Source of the DNA: Phytohabitans houttuyneae
Lineage (GTDB): Bacteria > Actinomycetota > Actinomycetes > Mycobacteriales > Micromonosporaceae
Assembly (NCBI RefSeq): GCF_011764425.1
Contig: NZ_BLPF01000001.1
Coordinates: 4,331,001 to 4,395,000 of the forward strand
Length of the DNA: 64,000 nt
Direction of reading: 5' to 3'
In this document: piece by piece, positions 52,814 to 60,521 of the stretch
How positions within the stretch are numbered: position 1 is the stretch's first letter
Layout: every line of letters starts with the position of its first letter
Program-made: the position numbers and the translations under genes
Notes under the pieces: generated by a model
Told to the model about the DNA's origin: nothing
What the model saw: the letters and a program-made list of their open reading frames with translations, nothing else
Databases searched by the model: none

Positions 52814-53205
52814 CAGCGTTCCGGCCGGCGGACCACGGCGGTGAAGTCCTGCTCGTTGCGCTCGGCCAGGTGCACGTAGGCCCAGCCGACCGCGACCAGG
52901 AACGGGAAGGCGCCGACGCCGAGCAGCAGCCACGGCAGGCTTATCCCCATGACCTTGACGGTGCTGGTGGTCGGCGCGACGGCGAAGAGCAGCGGCAGCG
53001 CACCGAGCCCGATGGCCACCACAACCGAGATCCGCAGGGCGAGCGCGAGCTGGGCGCGCACCAGGCCGCGCACGAGCGCGTCGCCGACCTGCGTCTGCTC
53101 GGTGAGCTCCGCGCGGACCCGGTCGTGGTCGCGGCGGCGCACCACCTCGGCCAGCACGATCCTGGTCCGCTGCGGCGCGCCGGCGCCGGTGGTGGGCTGC
53201 TCCAT
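52813..53205 (-). CDS. Small two-span membrane protein, partner of the second symporter
   Basis: A 130-residue protein with a charged N-terminus of about 60 residues and two spans (RISVVVAIGLGALPLLFAVAP and WLLLGVGAFPFLVAVGWAYV). The arrangement and overlap mirror DUF485-ActP, although the sequence is not clearly DUF485. It is translationally coupled to the symporter gene. Its promoter region holds the four DnaA-box-like repeats. Confidence 0.78.
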   Translation of the reverse strand: MEQPTTGAGAPQRTRIVLAEVVRRRDHDRVRAELTEQTQVGDALVRGLVRAQLALALRISVVVAIGLGALPLLFAVAPTTSTVKVMGISLPWLLLGVGAFPFLVAVGWAYVHLAERNEQDFTAVVRRPER

Positions 53206-53260
53206 GACGGGCAGTCTCACCCACCACGCTCCGATGTCAAGCGCCAGGCGGCGGGCACCC

Positions 53261-53326
53261 TGTGGACAAACGACCACCTGTGGATAACCAGGGAGGCTGT
53301 GGATAACCCAGCCCGCCTGTGGATAA
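53261..53326. repeat. Array of four DnaA-box-like nonamers
   Basis: Four same-direction nonamers start at 53261 (TGTGGACAA), 53279, 53298 and 53318 (each TGTGGATAA). Their complements are TTGTCCACA and TTATCCACA, exact DnaA-box forms. Spacing is 18, 19 and 20 bases. The array is 56-121 bases upstream of the small-protein/symporter operon and just behind the LytTR gene stop. Confidence 0.75.
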
Positions 53327-53335
53327 ACAGATCTT

Positions 53336-54091
53336 CTAGCGGTTCCAGTCCTGTTTCGCGGCGCGCACCAGCTTGTCCTTCAGCTCGCGCGTGTGGCGGC
53401 GGGAGACCGGCAGCTCGGTGTCGTCGACGACCACGACATAGCCCGAGCCGGTCAGGCGCAGCTCGGCGATGAGGCGCAGCTGCACCAGGTACGAGCGGTG
53501 GATGCGGACAAACCCGGCATCCGCCCAGCGCTCGGCGAGCGTGGCCAGCGGCACGCGGACAAGGTGCGAGCCGTCGGCGGTGTGCAGGCGGGCGTAGTCG
53601 CCCTGTGCTTCGACCCATCGAACCGCCGAGCGGGGCAGCATCCGCGTGGTCCCGGCCAGCTCGACCGGGATCGTCGGGTCCTCCTCGGCGCGGGGGGTGC
53701 CGCTCGAGCCGGCCGGCACCACGCGCGAGCTGACCACCCGGCGCAGCGACTCGCCGATCCGCTCGGGCTGCACCGGCTTGCGCACGTAGTCGGTGACGCC
53801 GAGGTCGAAGGCGTCGACTGCGGCGTCGTCGTAGGCGGTCACGAAGACGATCGCGGGCGGGCGGGCGAAGCGGCGCAGCACGCGGGCCAGCTCCATGCCG
53901 TCGAGGCCGGGCATGCGGATGTCCAGAAAAACCACGTCGACGTCGGTGTCGCGGAGCACCCGCAGCGCCTCGGTGGCGTCGGACGCGGTGTGCAGGCGGC
54001 CCACGCGCGGGTCGGTGCGCAGCAGGTAGGCGAGCTCGTCGAGGGCGGGCGGCTCGTCGTCGACGGCGAGTACGCGCAGGAAGGCGCTCAC
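53336..54091 (-). CDS. LytTR-family response regulator
   Basis: A 251-residue regulator. The receiver has the phospho-Asp in VVFLDIRMPGLDG (near residue 56) and an acidic VDDE start; the C-terminal LytTR DNA-binding domain reads VRWVEAQGDYARLHTADG and FVRIHRSYLVQLRLI. Its GTG at 54091 overlaps the kinase stop (GTGA). With the LytS-like kinase it parallels systems such as BtsS/BtsR and YpdA/YpdB, which sense pyruvate and switch on carboxylate transporters, so the SSS symporter downstream is the likely target (inference). Confidence 0.94.
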   Translation of the reverse strand: MSAFLRVLAVDDEPPALDELAYLLRTDPRVGRLHTASDATEALRVLRDTDVDVVFLDIRMPGLDGMELARVLRRFARPPAIVFVTAYDDAAVDAFDLGVTDYVRKPVQPERIGESLRRVVSSRVVPAGSSGTPRAEEDPTIPVELAGTTRMLPRSAVRWVEAQGDYARLHTADGSHLVRVPLATLAERWADAGFVRIHRSYLVQLRLIAELRLTGSGYVVVVDDTELPVSRRHTRELKDKLVRAAKQDWNR

Positions 54092-55296
54092 GGGCTCGTC
54101 CTGACCGCTGGGTGAAACTTCGGGACTCGCATGCTCACCTTCGTACCCGCTCCGATCCCGGTCTCCACCACCAAGCCGAACTGGTCTCCGAAGACGGAGC
54201 GGAGTCGCTCATCCACGTTGGACAGTCCAACATGGCCGGAGTCGTGACTGTCGGCGGCCTCGGCGACCCCGGCGACCAGCACCGCCGGGTCCATGCCCAC
54301 GCCGTCGTCCTCGACGGTGATGTGGCATTCGGCTCCGGCGTCGCGGGCCTCGATGCTCACCATACCTACGCCCGGCTTTCGCGACAGGCCATGCCGCACG
54401 GCGTTCTCCACCAGCGGCTGGAGGCAGAGGAAGGGTAGGCCGACCGGCAGTACCTCGGGCGCGATCTGCAGCCGCACCTGGAGCCGGTCACCGAAGCGGG
54501 CCCGCTCGATGGTCAGGTACCGGTCGATCGAGCGCAGTTCCTCGGCGAGCGTCGTGAAGTCGCCGTGCGAGCGGAACGAGTACCGGGTGAACTCGGCGAA
54601 CTCCAGGATCAGCTCGCGCGCCCGCTCCGGGTCGGTCCGGACGAACGAGGCGATCGCGGACAGCGCGTTGTAGACGAAGTGCGGGCTGATCTGGGCGCGC
54701 AGTGCCCGCACCTCGGCCCGCGCCAGCATCTCGCGTGAGGAGTCCAGCTCGGCGAGCGCGAGCTGCGCGCCGGCCCAGCGGGCGGTCTCCAGCGTCGCCT
54801 GTACGAGCCCGGGTGCCGGCTGGTCGTCGGCGATGGCCACGAGCGCTCCCGGCGCCGAGCCGTCCGGACCGGACATCGGGGCCACCACGGCGCCGCGCAC
54901 CGGGCAGTCCACCCGGTCGCAGGGGACCTCGTCCGGGCCGAGCACGGTGGAGCGGCCGGCGTCGAGCGCCTTGCGGGACGCCGCGATGAGCTGTGCGGAG
55001 TGGTGCGTGCCGCGCCCGTCGAGCGCCAGCACCGCCTCGTCGTCGACGATCGCCAGCCCGGGCGCGCCGACCAGCGCGCGCAGGTGCCGGATCGCCTTAC
55101 CGGCGCTGGCCTGGCTGAGGCCGGTGCGCAGCGGGTCGGCGGCGAGGCCGGCGGTGTGCAGCACGTCGTAGGTCGCCCGCTGGGTCGCGGTGGCGATGCT
55201 GCGTCGAGCGCGTAGCCGGGCCACCGCCCAGACGGCTGCCGCCAACGCGCTGACCAGCGCGACGACGGCCAAAGCCGAGGAGACGTTCGAACCCAC
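54088..55296 (-). CDS. LytS-type sensor histidine kinase
   Basis: A 402-residue kinase of the LytS/YehU family. One N-terminal membrane span (ALAVVALVSALAAAVWAVA) anchors it, then a GAF-like domain (about 50-180), the His_kinase domain with LRAQISPHFVYNALSAIASF and the phospho-His, and a HATPase domain (LQPLVENAVRHGL, VEDDGVGMDP). This branch does not have the usual HisKA. The GTG at 55296 is preferred; the codons before it read into untranslated sequence. It is coupled to the LytTR regulator. Confidence 0.9.
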   Translation of the reverse strand: MGSNVSSALAVVALVSALAAAVWAVARLRARRSIATATQRATYDVLHTAGLAADPLRTGLSQASAGKAIRHLRALVGAPGLAIVDDEAVLALDGRGTHHSAQLIAASRKALDAGRSTVLGPDEVPCDRVDCPVRGAVVAPMSGPDGSAPGALVAIADDQPAPGLVQATLETARWAGAQLALAELDSSREMLARAEVRALRAQISPHFVYNALSAIASFVRTDPERARELILEFAEFTRYSFRSHGDFTTLAEELRSIDRYLTIERARFGDRLQVRLQIAPEVLPVGLPFLCLQPLVENAVRHGLSRKPGVGMVSIEARDAGAECHITVEDDGVGMDPAVLVAGVAEAADSHDSGHVGLSNVDERLRSVFGDQFGLVVETGIGAGTKVSMRVPKFHPAVRTSP

Positions 55297-55319
55297 AGCT
55301 GTATTCTGCGCGGCCGGAT

Positions 55320-56939
55320 CTAGTAAGCGCCCTTTCGGGCGAGCACGACGCCGACCGTGCGCCAGAGGATGCTCAGGTCGTAGGCCAGGGACCAGTTGTC
55401 GACGTAGTACAGGTCGAGGCGCACCGCCTCGTCCCACGACAGGTCGGAGCGGCCGGAGACCTGCCACAGGCCGGTGATGCCGGGCCGGACCAGCAGGCGC
55501 CGCCGCACGTCGCCGAGGAAGTCGCCGTCGTCGGCGGGGAGCGGGCGCGGGCCTACGAGGGACATCTCGCCCCACAGCACGTTGATCAGCTGGGGGAGCT
55601 CGTCCAGGGAACTGCCGCGCAGGAAGCGGCCGACGGGGAAGACGCGCGGGTCTTCCTTGATCTTGAAGAGCATGCCGTCGGACTCGTTCTGGTCGACCAG
55701 CGAGGCGAGGCGGTCTTCCGCGTCGACGTACATCGTCCGGAACTTCCACACCCGGAACGTCCGGCCCTCATGGCCCACCCGCGGCTGCCGGAAGAAGACC
55801 GGGCCGCGGTCGGAGAGCTTGATCGCGATCGCGATCGCGACGAACACGGGGATCAGGATCAGCAGGCCGAGCCCGGCGGCGACGCGGTCGAGCAGGTTTT
55901 TCGCCAGCCAGCCGATGCCGGAGAGCGTGGGCTCCTCGACGTGCAGCAGCGGCAGGCCCTCGATCGGCCGGATGTGCACGCGCGGGCCGGCGATGTCGGT
56001 GAGCTGCGGCGCCACGACAAGGTCGATGCCGGTGCCCTCGAGCTGCCACGCCAGGCGGCGCAGCTCGCCCGGCTCGGCACTGGCCGAACCGCAGACGGCG
56101 ATCGTGTCGGCGCCCACCTCGCGGACCAGCGTCAGCACGTCACGACCGGAGTGCACGGGCACCGGAGTCTCGATGCCGCGGGCCGCCGCGTACCCATCGG
56201 TGATGTGGATGGCGACCGGCACCAGGCCGGCGGACGGGCTGCGGGTGACCGCGGTGTAGACCTCCAGCGTCTCTGGCAGCGTGCCGATGAGCAGCATGCG
56301 GTGGCCGGCGTGGCCGGCTCGCTTGCGCACCTGGTGGAGGACGAAACGGGCGAAATAGCGGGCGATCAGGATGAGCAGGGTGGCACCGACGAGCGCGGTG
56401 GCCACGGTGAGTCGGGAGAGGTCGGTCTTGGTGGCGAAGGCGAGGAAGGACACGCTCGCCATGACCGTCACCGACGCACGCATCACTCGTTTGAACTCAT
56501 CGGTGCCGAGGCCGAGGTAGCGGCGGTCGTAGGTGCCGTTGGCCCAGAGCAGGATCAGCCAACCGAGCGGCAGCAGCACGTACGCCACGGTCTTGAACCA
56601 CGCCTCGTCGGCGTCCTGGAAGCCGGAGACCGCCTGGTCGTACGCACTGATGGAGATGAGGCTGGCCAAGGCGGCCGCCCCGTAGTCGAGCAGGAGCAGC
56701 ACCGCCGTGTACGGGCGGTGCCAGCGGGACGCGCGTCGTCGGGCGCGGGCCCACGCCGAGCGCGGCACACCGTTGTGTGATGGCGGCGTCGGCGCCTGGA
56801 TCTCGAAGCTGTCGACGTGGCGCACGGTCTTGCTCCGGCCTGTGTTGGCTACCGGGCGTTGGAGGCTTGTCGTCACCTCACCTACGTCCTCCCGCTTTGC
56901 ACGTGCCGCCCATGTGCCGTCAGGCTCGGGACTGACCAC
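55320..56939 (-). CDS. Exopolysaccharide phosphoglycosyltransferase (WbaP/CpsE-type)
   Basis: A 539-residue polyprenyl glycosylphosphotransferase that starts repeat-unit assembly of an exported polysaccharide by transferring a sugar phosphate to undecaprenyl phosphate. Four membrane spans occupy about residues 75-215 (for example TAVLLLLDYGAAALASLISI), a Rossmann-like middle domain follows, and the C-terminal bacterial sugar-transferase domain reads KNLLDRVAAGLGLLILIPVF, FRQPRVGHEGRTFRVWKFRT and SLVGPRPLP. The start could be GTG 56939 or GTG 56876. No glycosyltransferase cluster is in the window; the LCP trio and epimerase at 37-41 kb may act in the same wall or capsule pathway. Confidence 0.92.
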   Translation of the reverse strand: MVSPEPDGTWAARAKREDVGEVTTSLQRPVANTGRSKTVRHVDSFEIQAPTPPSHNGVPRSAWARARRRASRWHRPYTAVLLLLDYGAAALASLISISAYDQAVSGFQDADEAWFKTVAYVLLPLGWLILLWANGTYDRRYLGLGTDEFKRVMRASVTVMASVSFLAFATKTDLSRLTVATALVGATLLILIARYFARFVLHQVRKRAGHAGHRMLLIGTLPETLEVYTAVTRSPSAGLVPVAIHITDGYAAARGIETPVPVHSGRDVLTLVREVGADTIAVCGSASAEPGELRRLAWQLEGTGIDLVVAPQLTDIAGPRVHIRPIEGLPLLHVEEPTLSGIGWLAKNLLDRVAAGLGLLILIPVFVAIAIAIKLSDRGPVFFRQPRVGHEGRTFRVWKFRTMYVDAEDRLASLVDQNESDGMLFKIKEDPRVFPVGRFLRGSSLDELPQLINVLWGEMSLVGPRPLPADDGDFLGDVRRRLLVRPGITGLWQVSGRSDLSWDEAVRLDLYYVDNWSLAYDLSILWRTVGVVLARKGAY

Positions 56940-57104
56940 CGCATCAGTCTCCCATGGTCATCGCGGCGGATCGGTGACCGCAGAGACAATACGCCCCACC
57001 GTGATCGAATGGGACCATGGACCGGGCCACTATACCCAGCGTTGTCCACCCGGCATGTGCCCATTGGGTCCGGTTTGCAAAACGGTAGGTCACGCCCATA
57101 TCGC

Positions 57105-57965
57105 CTAGCGCACGAGCCGTGACAGTCTGCGATCGGCGAGAGGCTTTCCGCCGGTCTGGCAGGTGGGGCAGTACTGGAGGCTGGAGTCGGCGAACGACAC
57201 CTCCCGGACCGTGTCGCCACACACCGGGCAGGGCAGCCCGGTGCGGGCGTGTACCCGTAGACCCGAGCGCTTTTCGCCCTTGAGCTCGGCGGCGCGCTGC
57301 CCCACCGAGCGGGTCACCGCGTCCGTCAGTACCTCCCGCACCGCCGCGTGCAGCCCCGCCATCTGCTCGTCGGTGAGGCGGGTGGTGATCGCAAACGGGG
57401 AGAGCCTTGCGACGTGCAGGATCTCGTCCGAGTACGCGTTGCCCACGCCGGCCAGCACCTCCTGCGAGGTGAGCACGCCCTTGATCTGCCCCTTGCGACT
57501 GCGGATCCGCTCGGCGAACGTGTCGAGGTCGGCCGCGAGCGCGTCCGGCCCGAGCCGCGCCACACCGGGCACGAGAGCGGGATCCCTCACCAGGTACGCC
57601 GCCAGGCTCTTCTTGGTGCCCGCCTCGGTGAGGTCGAAGCCGGACCCGTCGTCGAGCCGCATGCGCAGCGCGATCGGCCCCTTGCCCGGCTTGAGCGGCG
57701 CGGGGCTGTTGAACGAGTCGCGGTAGTGCAGCCAGCCGGCGCGCGCCAGGTGCACCACGAGGTGCAGGTCGTCACCGATCCGCACGTCGAGAAACTTGCC
57801 GTACCGGCCGGCGCCGGTGATCTCCTGTCCCGCGGCCGCGGTCGGCGGCGGGTCGTACGTCTTGAGGGCGCTGAGCGCGGCGACCTCGATCCGCTCCACG
57901 CGCCGTCCAGCGGCCCGCTCGCGCAGGTACGCGGCGAGGGCCTCCACCTCGGGCAGCTCAGGCAT
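57105..57965 (-). CDS. Fpg/Nei-family DNA glycosylase
   Basis: A 286-residue bifunctional glycosylase/AP lyase that excises oxidised bases. The N-terminus PELPEVE carries the catalytic Pro2 and Glu3, the helix-two-turn-helix block is GVLTSQEVLAGVGNAYSDEI and the zinc finger is CPVCG...YCPTCQ near the C-terminus. The actinobacterial Nei2-like branch is likely. A TACCGT element seven bases before the ATG suggests a leaderless message. It is followed on the same strand by the polysaccharide gene. Confidence 0.93.
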   Translation of the reverse strand: MPELPEVEALAAYLRERAAGRRVERIEVAALSALKTYDPPPTAAAGQEITGAGRYGKFLDVRIGDDLHLVVHLARAGWLHYRDSFNSPAPLKPGKGPIALRMRLDDGSGFDLTEAGTKKSLAAYLVRDPALVPGVARLGPDALAADLDTFAERIRSRKGQIKGVLTSQEVLAGVGNAYSDEILHVARLSPFAITTRLTDEQMAGLHAAVREVLTDAVTRSVGQRAAELKGEKRSGLRVHARTGLPCPVCGDTVREVSFADSSLQYCPTCQTGGKPLADRRLSRLVR

Positions 57966-57972
57966 GTGACAA

Positions 57973-57978
57973 ACGGTA
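57973..57978 (-). promoter_or_regulatory. Leaderless -10 element of the fpg-like gene
   Basis: TACCGT is seven bases before the ATG at 57965, within the 33-base gap to the NUDIX gene. Confidence 0.5.
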
Positions 57979-57998
57979 GCGGCAATCGGCCGTGTCGA

Positions 57999-58448
57999 TC
58001 AGAGGCCGAGCAGGTGCAGTGCGGCGAAACCGTCGTCCGCGATGCGGCGGATCAGCCCGTCGTTGAGGTCACGGTGCTCGTCAAGCACGCCAACTTCACT
58101 CTCGGTGATCCAGCGCCACTCCGTGTGCTTGCCCGGCTCCAGTTGAGGGCGGCTCAGGTCGCCGTCGACGCGCACCAGGAAGTCGGTCTCGATGCGCTCG
58201 ATCCCGTCGTCGCCGGTGTACTGGTACTCACCGACGGAGCCGAGGACCACGGAGACCGTCCAGCCGGTCTCCTCCCGGACTTCACGCCGGAGCGCGTCCT
58301 CGATGCTCTCGCCGGCTTCCACATGGCCGCCGACGATGTCCCAAGTATCGGGAAACAGGCGCCGATCGGGTGACCGGCGCTGGATGAAGATGCGCCCTTC
58401 GTCGTCGACGATCAAGGCGCCGGCGCAGCGTAGGGGCTCCGTGGGCAC
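57999..58448 (-). CDS. NUDIX hydrolase
   Basis: A 149-residue NUDIX enzyme. The NUDIX box GGHVEAGESIEDALRREVREETGW is complete in its pattern (seen as GGHVEAGES, then REVREETGW), with the metal-binding glutamates. Substrate unknown; the neighbouring glycosylase gene suggests oxidised nucleotide clean-up (inference). The GTG at 58448 has a TAGATT element six bases upstream. It is divergent from the CBS gene. Confidence 0.9.
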   Translation of the reverse strand: MPTEPLRCAGALIVDDEGRIFIQRRSPDRRLFPDTWDIVGGHVEAGESIEDALRREVREETGWTVSVVLGSVGEYQYTGDDGIERIETDFLVRVDGDLSRPQLEPGKHTEWRWITESEVGVLDEHRDLNDGLIRRIADDGFAALHLLGL

Positions 58449-58454
58449 GGATCG

Positions 58455-58460
58455 AATCTA
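58455..58460 (-). promoter_or_regulatory. Leaderless -10 element of the NUDIX gene
   Basis: TAGATT is six bases before the GTG at 58448. Confidence 0.5.
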
Positions 58461-58479
58461 TCCACCTGAGTCCTTCGCC

Positions 58480-58507
58480 GACAGAACACAAGTCTTGTAG
58501 TTCTGTC
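58480..58507. promoter_or_regulatory. Quasi-palindrome between the divergent NUDIX and CBS genes
   Basis: Outer arms GACAGAAC (58480-58487) and GTTCTGTC (58500-58507) are perfect. An inner ACAAG-T-CTTGT palindrome sits between them. Its position over the NUDIX -35 region suggests a repressor operator. Confidence 0.5.
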
Positions 58508-58555
58508 ACCACTCGGGTGACCATGTCCGTACGGTGCCTTGAGGGGTGATGTGCG

Positions 58556-58948
58556 ATGCGCGTTCGCGATGCCATGTCCAGTCAGGTTCTCGTAGTTGGC
58601 CCCGAGCACACGCTGCGACAGGCCGCCCAGATGATGTCCACCCGCCGGATCGGTTCGGCGATCGTGATTGATCCCGACTCTGAAGGGGTCGGCATCATGA
58701 CGGAGCGTGACGTTCTTAACGCCATCGGCCGGGGGCTCGACCCGGACGTTGAGCACACTTCTGCCCATTTGACGTGGGACGTGGTCTATGCCAGTCCCGA
58801 CTGGACGCTCGAAGAGGCGGCGGTGGCGATGGCCCGTGGTGGGTTCCGTCACCTCGTGGTGTTGCAGGAGAGCGAGGTGCTGGGGATCATTTCAGTCCGC
58901 GACATCATGCGGGTCTGGGCGCAGCAGCACACCGCCAGCAAGGTCTGA
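58556..58948 (+). CDS. Two-CBS-domain protein
   Basis: A 130-residue protein made of two CBS domains (MRVRDAMSSQVLVVGPEHTL to TERDVLNAI, then TWDVVYASPDWTLEEAAVAM to VRDIMRVWA). Such stand-alone pairs bind adenine nucleotides and regulate partners allosterically. No partner is obvious; the neighbours are a NUDIX and an aminotransferase gene. A GAGGGGTGAT ribosome site precedes the ATG. Confidence 0.88.
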   Translation: MRVRDAMSSQVLVVGPEHTLRQAAQMMSTRRIGSAIVIDPDSEGVGIMTERDVLNAIGRGLDPDVEHTSAHLTWDVVYASPDWTLEEAAVAMARGGFRHLVVLQESEVLGIISVRDIMRVWAQQHTASKV

Positions 58949-59009
58949 CCGCGTCCCACGAAAGAGCACTACACCCTATATCTGTGTCGTGGTGATCAAC
59001 TGCGGTACG

Positions 59010-59015
59010 TACGCT
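59010..59015 (+). promoter_or_regulatory. -10 element of the aminotransferase gene
   Basis: TACGCT is eight bases before the ATG at 59024, close to the leaderless pattern. Confidence 0.4.
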
Positions 59016-59023
59016 GTGCAACC

Positions 59024-60118
59024 ATGACCGCCGAGCAGCTGATCTCCTTCGCCCGTGGCGCGCCGTCGCTGGACATCGTCGATGTCGAGGGACTCAAGGC
59101 CGCCGCCGTCCGCGCGTTCGACGCCGATCCCGGCGGGATCACCGCGTACGGGACGTCCGTCGGTTACCCGCCCCTGCGCAAGTGGATCGCCGACAAGCAC
59201 GGCGTCTCCGTCAACCAGGTGCTGGTGACGAACGGCTCGCTCCAGGCCGACGCGTTCCTCTTCGACTACCTTGTCGGGCCGGGGGACGCCGTGGTCGTGG
59301 AGCGGCCGACGTACGACCGGACGCTGCTCAACCTCCGCAACCGGGGCGGCGAGATCCACGCGGTCACGCTCCAGCCCGACGGCATCGATACGGACGAGCT
59401 GCGCAAGCTGCTGGAGTCCGGCGTACGACCCAAGCTGGCGCACATCATCCCGAACTACCAGAACCCGGCCGGTGTCACGCTCTCGATGGCCAAGCGCGAG
59501 GCGCTGCTCCAGCTCGCCACCGAGTACGAGTTCACGATCTTCGAGGACGACCCGTACGTCGACATCCGCTTCCGCGGCGAGGCGCAGCCCTCGATGCTGT
59601 CGCTCGACGAGACCGGCGTCGTCGTGCACGCGTCCAGCTTCACCAAGACGGTCTGCCCCGGCGTCCGGGTCGGCTACCTCGTGGGGCCGGCGCCGCTGAT
59701 CGGCGACATCGCGAAGCGGGCCACCAACCTGTACATCTCGCCCGGCATGGTGGCGCAGGCGATCGTCCACCAGTTCTGCGTCTCCGGCGACATCGACCGT
59801 TCGATCGAGACGGTCAAGGCCGCTCTCGGCGAGCGGGCCGGCGTGCTGGCCGCCGCGCTGCGCGAGCACATCCCGGGTGTGCGGTTCACCGAGCCGGACG
59901 GTGGCTACTTCCTGTGGATCGAGCTTCCGGACGACGTGCGGGCCGACGACGTCTTCACCGCGGCCGCCGAGCGGGGCGTCGCCGTGGTCAAGGGCAGCGA
60001 CTTCCTGCTTGAGGGCGGGGAGCACGCGCTGCGTCTCGCGTTCTCCGCGGTGACCGTCGACCAGATCGAAGAGGGCGTACGCCGGCTCGCCGCCGCTGTC
60101 CAAGCCGTCCGGGGATGA
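59024..60118 (+). CDS. PLP-dependent aminotransferase (LysN / MocR-type catalytic domain)
   Basis: A 364-residue fold-type I aminotransferase without a GntR DNA-binding domain, close to 2-aminoadipate aminotransferase LysN. The PLP Lys is in HASSFTKTVCPGVRVGYLVG, the pyridoxal-stacking block is ITAYGTSVGYPPLRKWIADK and the Arg for substrate carboxylate is near the C-terminus. The amino donor is unknown. A strong hairpin follows the gene. No adjacent pathway genes. Confidence 0.9.
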   Translation: MTAEQLISFARGAPSLDIVDVEGLKAAAVRAFDADPGGITAYGTSVGYPPLRKWIADKHGVSVNQVLVTNGSLQADAFLFDYLVGPGDAVVVERPTYDRTLLNLRNRGGEIHAVTLQPDGIDTDELRKLLESGVRPKLAHIIPNYQNPAGVTLSMAKREALLQLATEYEFTIFEDDPYVDIRFRGEAQPSMLSLDETGVVVHASSFTKTVCPGVRVGYLVGPAPLIGDIAKRATNLYISPGMVAQAIVHQFCVSGDIDRSIETVKAALGERAGVLAAALREHIPGVRFTEPDGGYFLWIELPDDVRADDVFTAAAERGVAVVKGSDFLLEGGEHALRLAFSAVTVDQIEEGVRRLAAAVQAVRG

Positions 60119-60153
60119 ATCTTCTGTCGGATTTCTGACAATGCGCCATCGTC

Positions 60154-60181
60154 GCCGGCCCGGGGTTCCCCTCGGGCCGGC
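60154..60181 (+). terminator. Hairpin after the aminotransferase gene
   Basis: Nine-base arms GCCGGCCCG and CGGGCCGGC with a ten-base loop, 36 bases past the stop. Confidence 0.75.
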
Positions 60182-60227
60182 TAAAGGATCACAATGCTGC
60201 GAGCAAGCCGGTCTTTCCAGCGCTGCT

Positions 60228-60255
60228 AAGCGCGTCGCGGGCCCGCGACGCGCTT
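60228..60255. repeat. Perfect 28-base palindrome
   Basis: The left half is AAGCGCGTCGCGGG and the right half is its exact complement with no loop. It could be a second terminator or a dimeric protein site. Confidence 0.6.
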
Positions 60256-60317
60256 GACGGCGCCCCGCGGAACCTGTCGCGAGGTTGACCCCATAAGCAA
60301 AACCCCCCGCCCCCATC

Positions 60318-60375
60318 GGCGCCGGGTGGGCCGCTCGCACCCCCACCCCCCGACGCGGCCGGTCCACCCGGCGCC
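60318..60375. repeat. 12-base inverted repeat
   Basis: GGCGCCGGGTGG (60318-60329) and CCACCCGGCGCC (60364-60375), separated by 34 C-rich bases. Confidence 0.55.
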
Positions 60376-60407
60376 TCAGCCATAAGCCGCTCCACATCCC
60401 TCCCCGC

Positions 60408-60469
60408 GATCAGGGCGTCTCTCGCGCTGTCACACCGGCGCCAGGGGCGCCCTGATCACGGTGATCAGG
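60408..60469. repeat. GATCAGGG-type intergenic repeat
   Basis: GATCAGGGCG (60408-60417) and CGCCCTGATC (60448-60457) are inverted, followed by CCTGATCA/TGATCAGG (60451-60469). The core matches the element at 11.9 kb. Confidence 0.6.
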
Positions 60470-60521
60470 AACGCGTTGCGCTGAGACCGGCGGGGCCCGT
60501 GATGCATAGGAAGATGGATGT

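Larger units (their letters stand above)
60182..60521. other. Repeat-rich intergenic region before corA
   Basis: No convincing gene is seen in these 340 bases. They hold a 28-base perfect palindrome, a 12-base inverted repeat, a GATCAGGG-type element and, near the end, a GGAAG ribosome site for corA. Confidence 0.6.

Noticed and set aside
53261-53326. Interpretation of the four nonamers as a CRISPR array
   Set aside because: Units are nine bases with 9-11 base gaps, far too short for repeats and spacers, and no cas genes are present.
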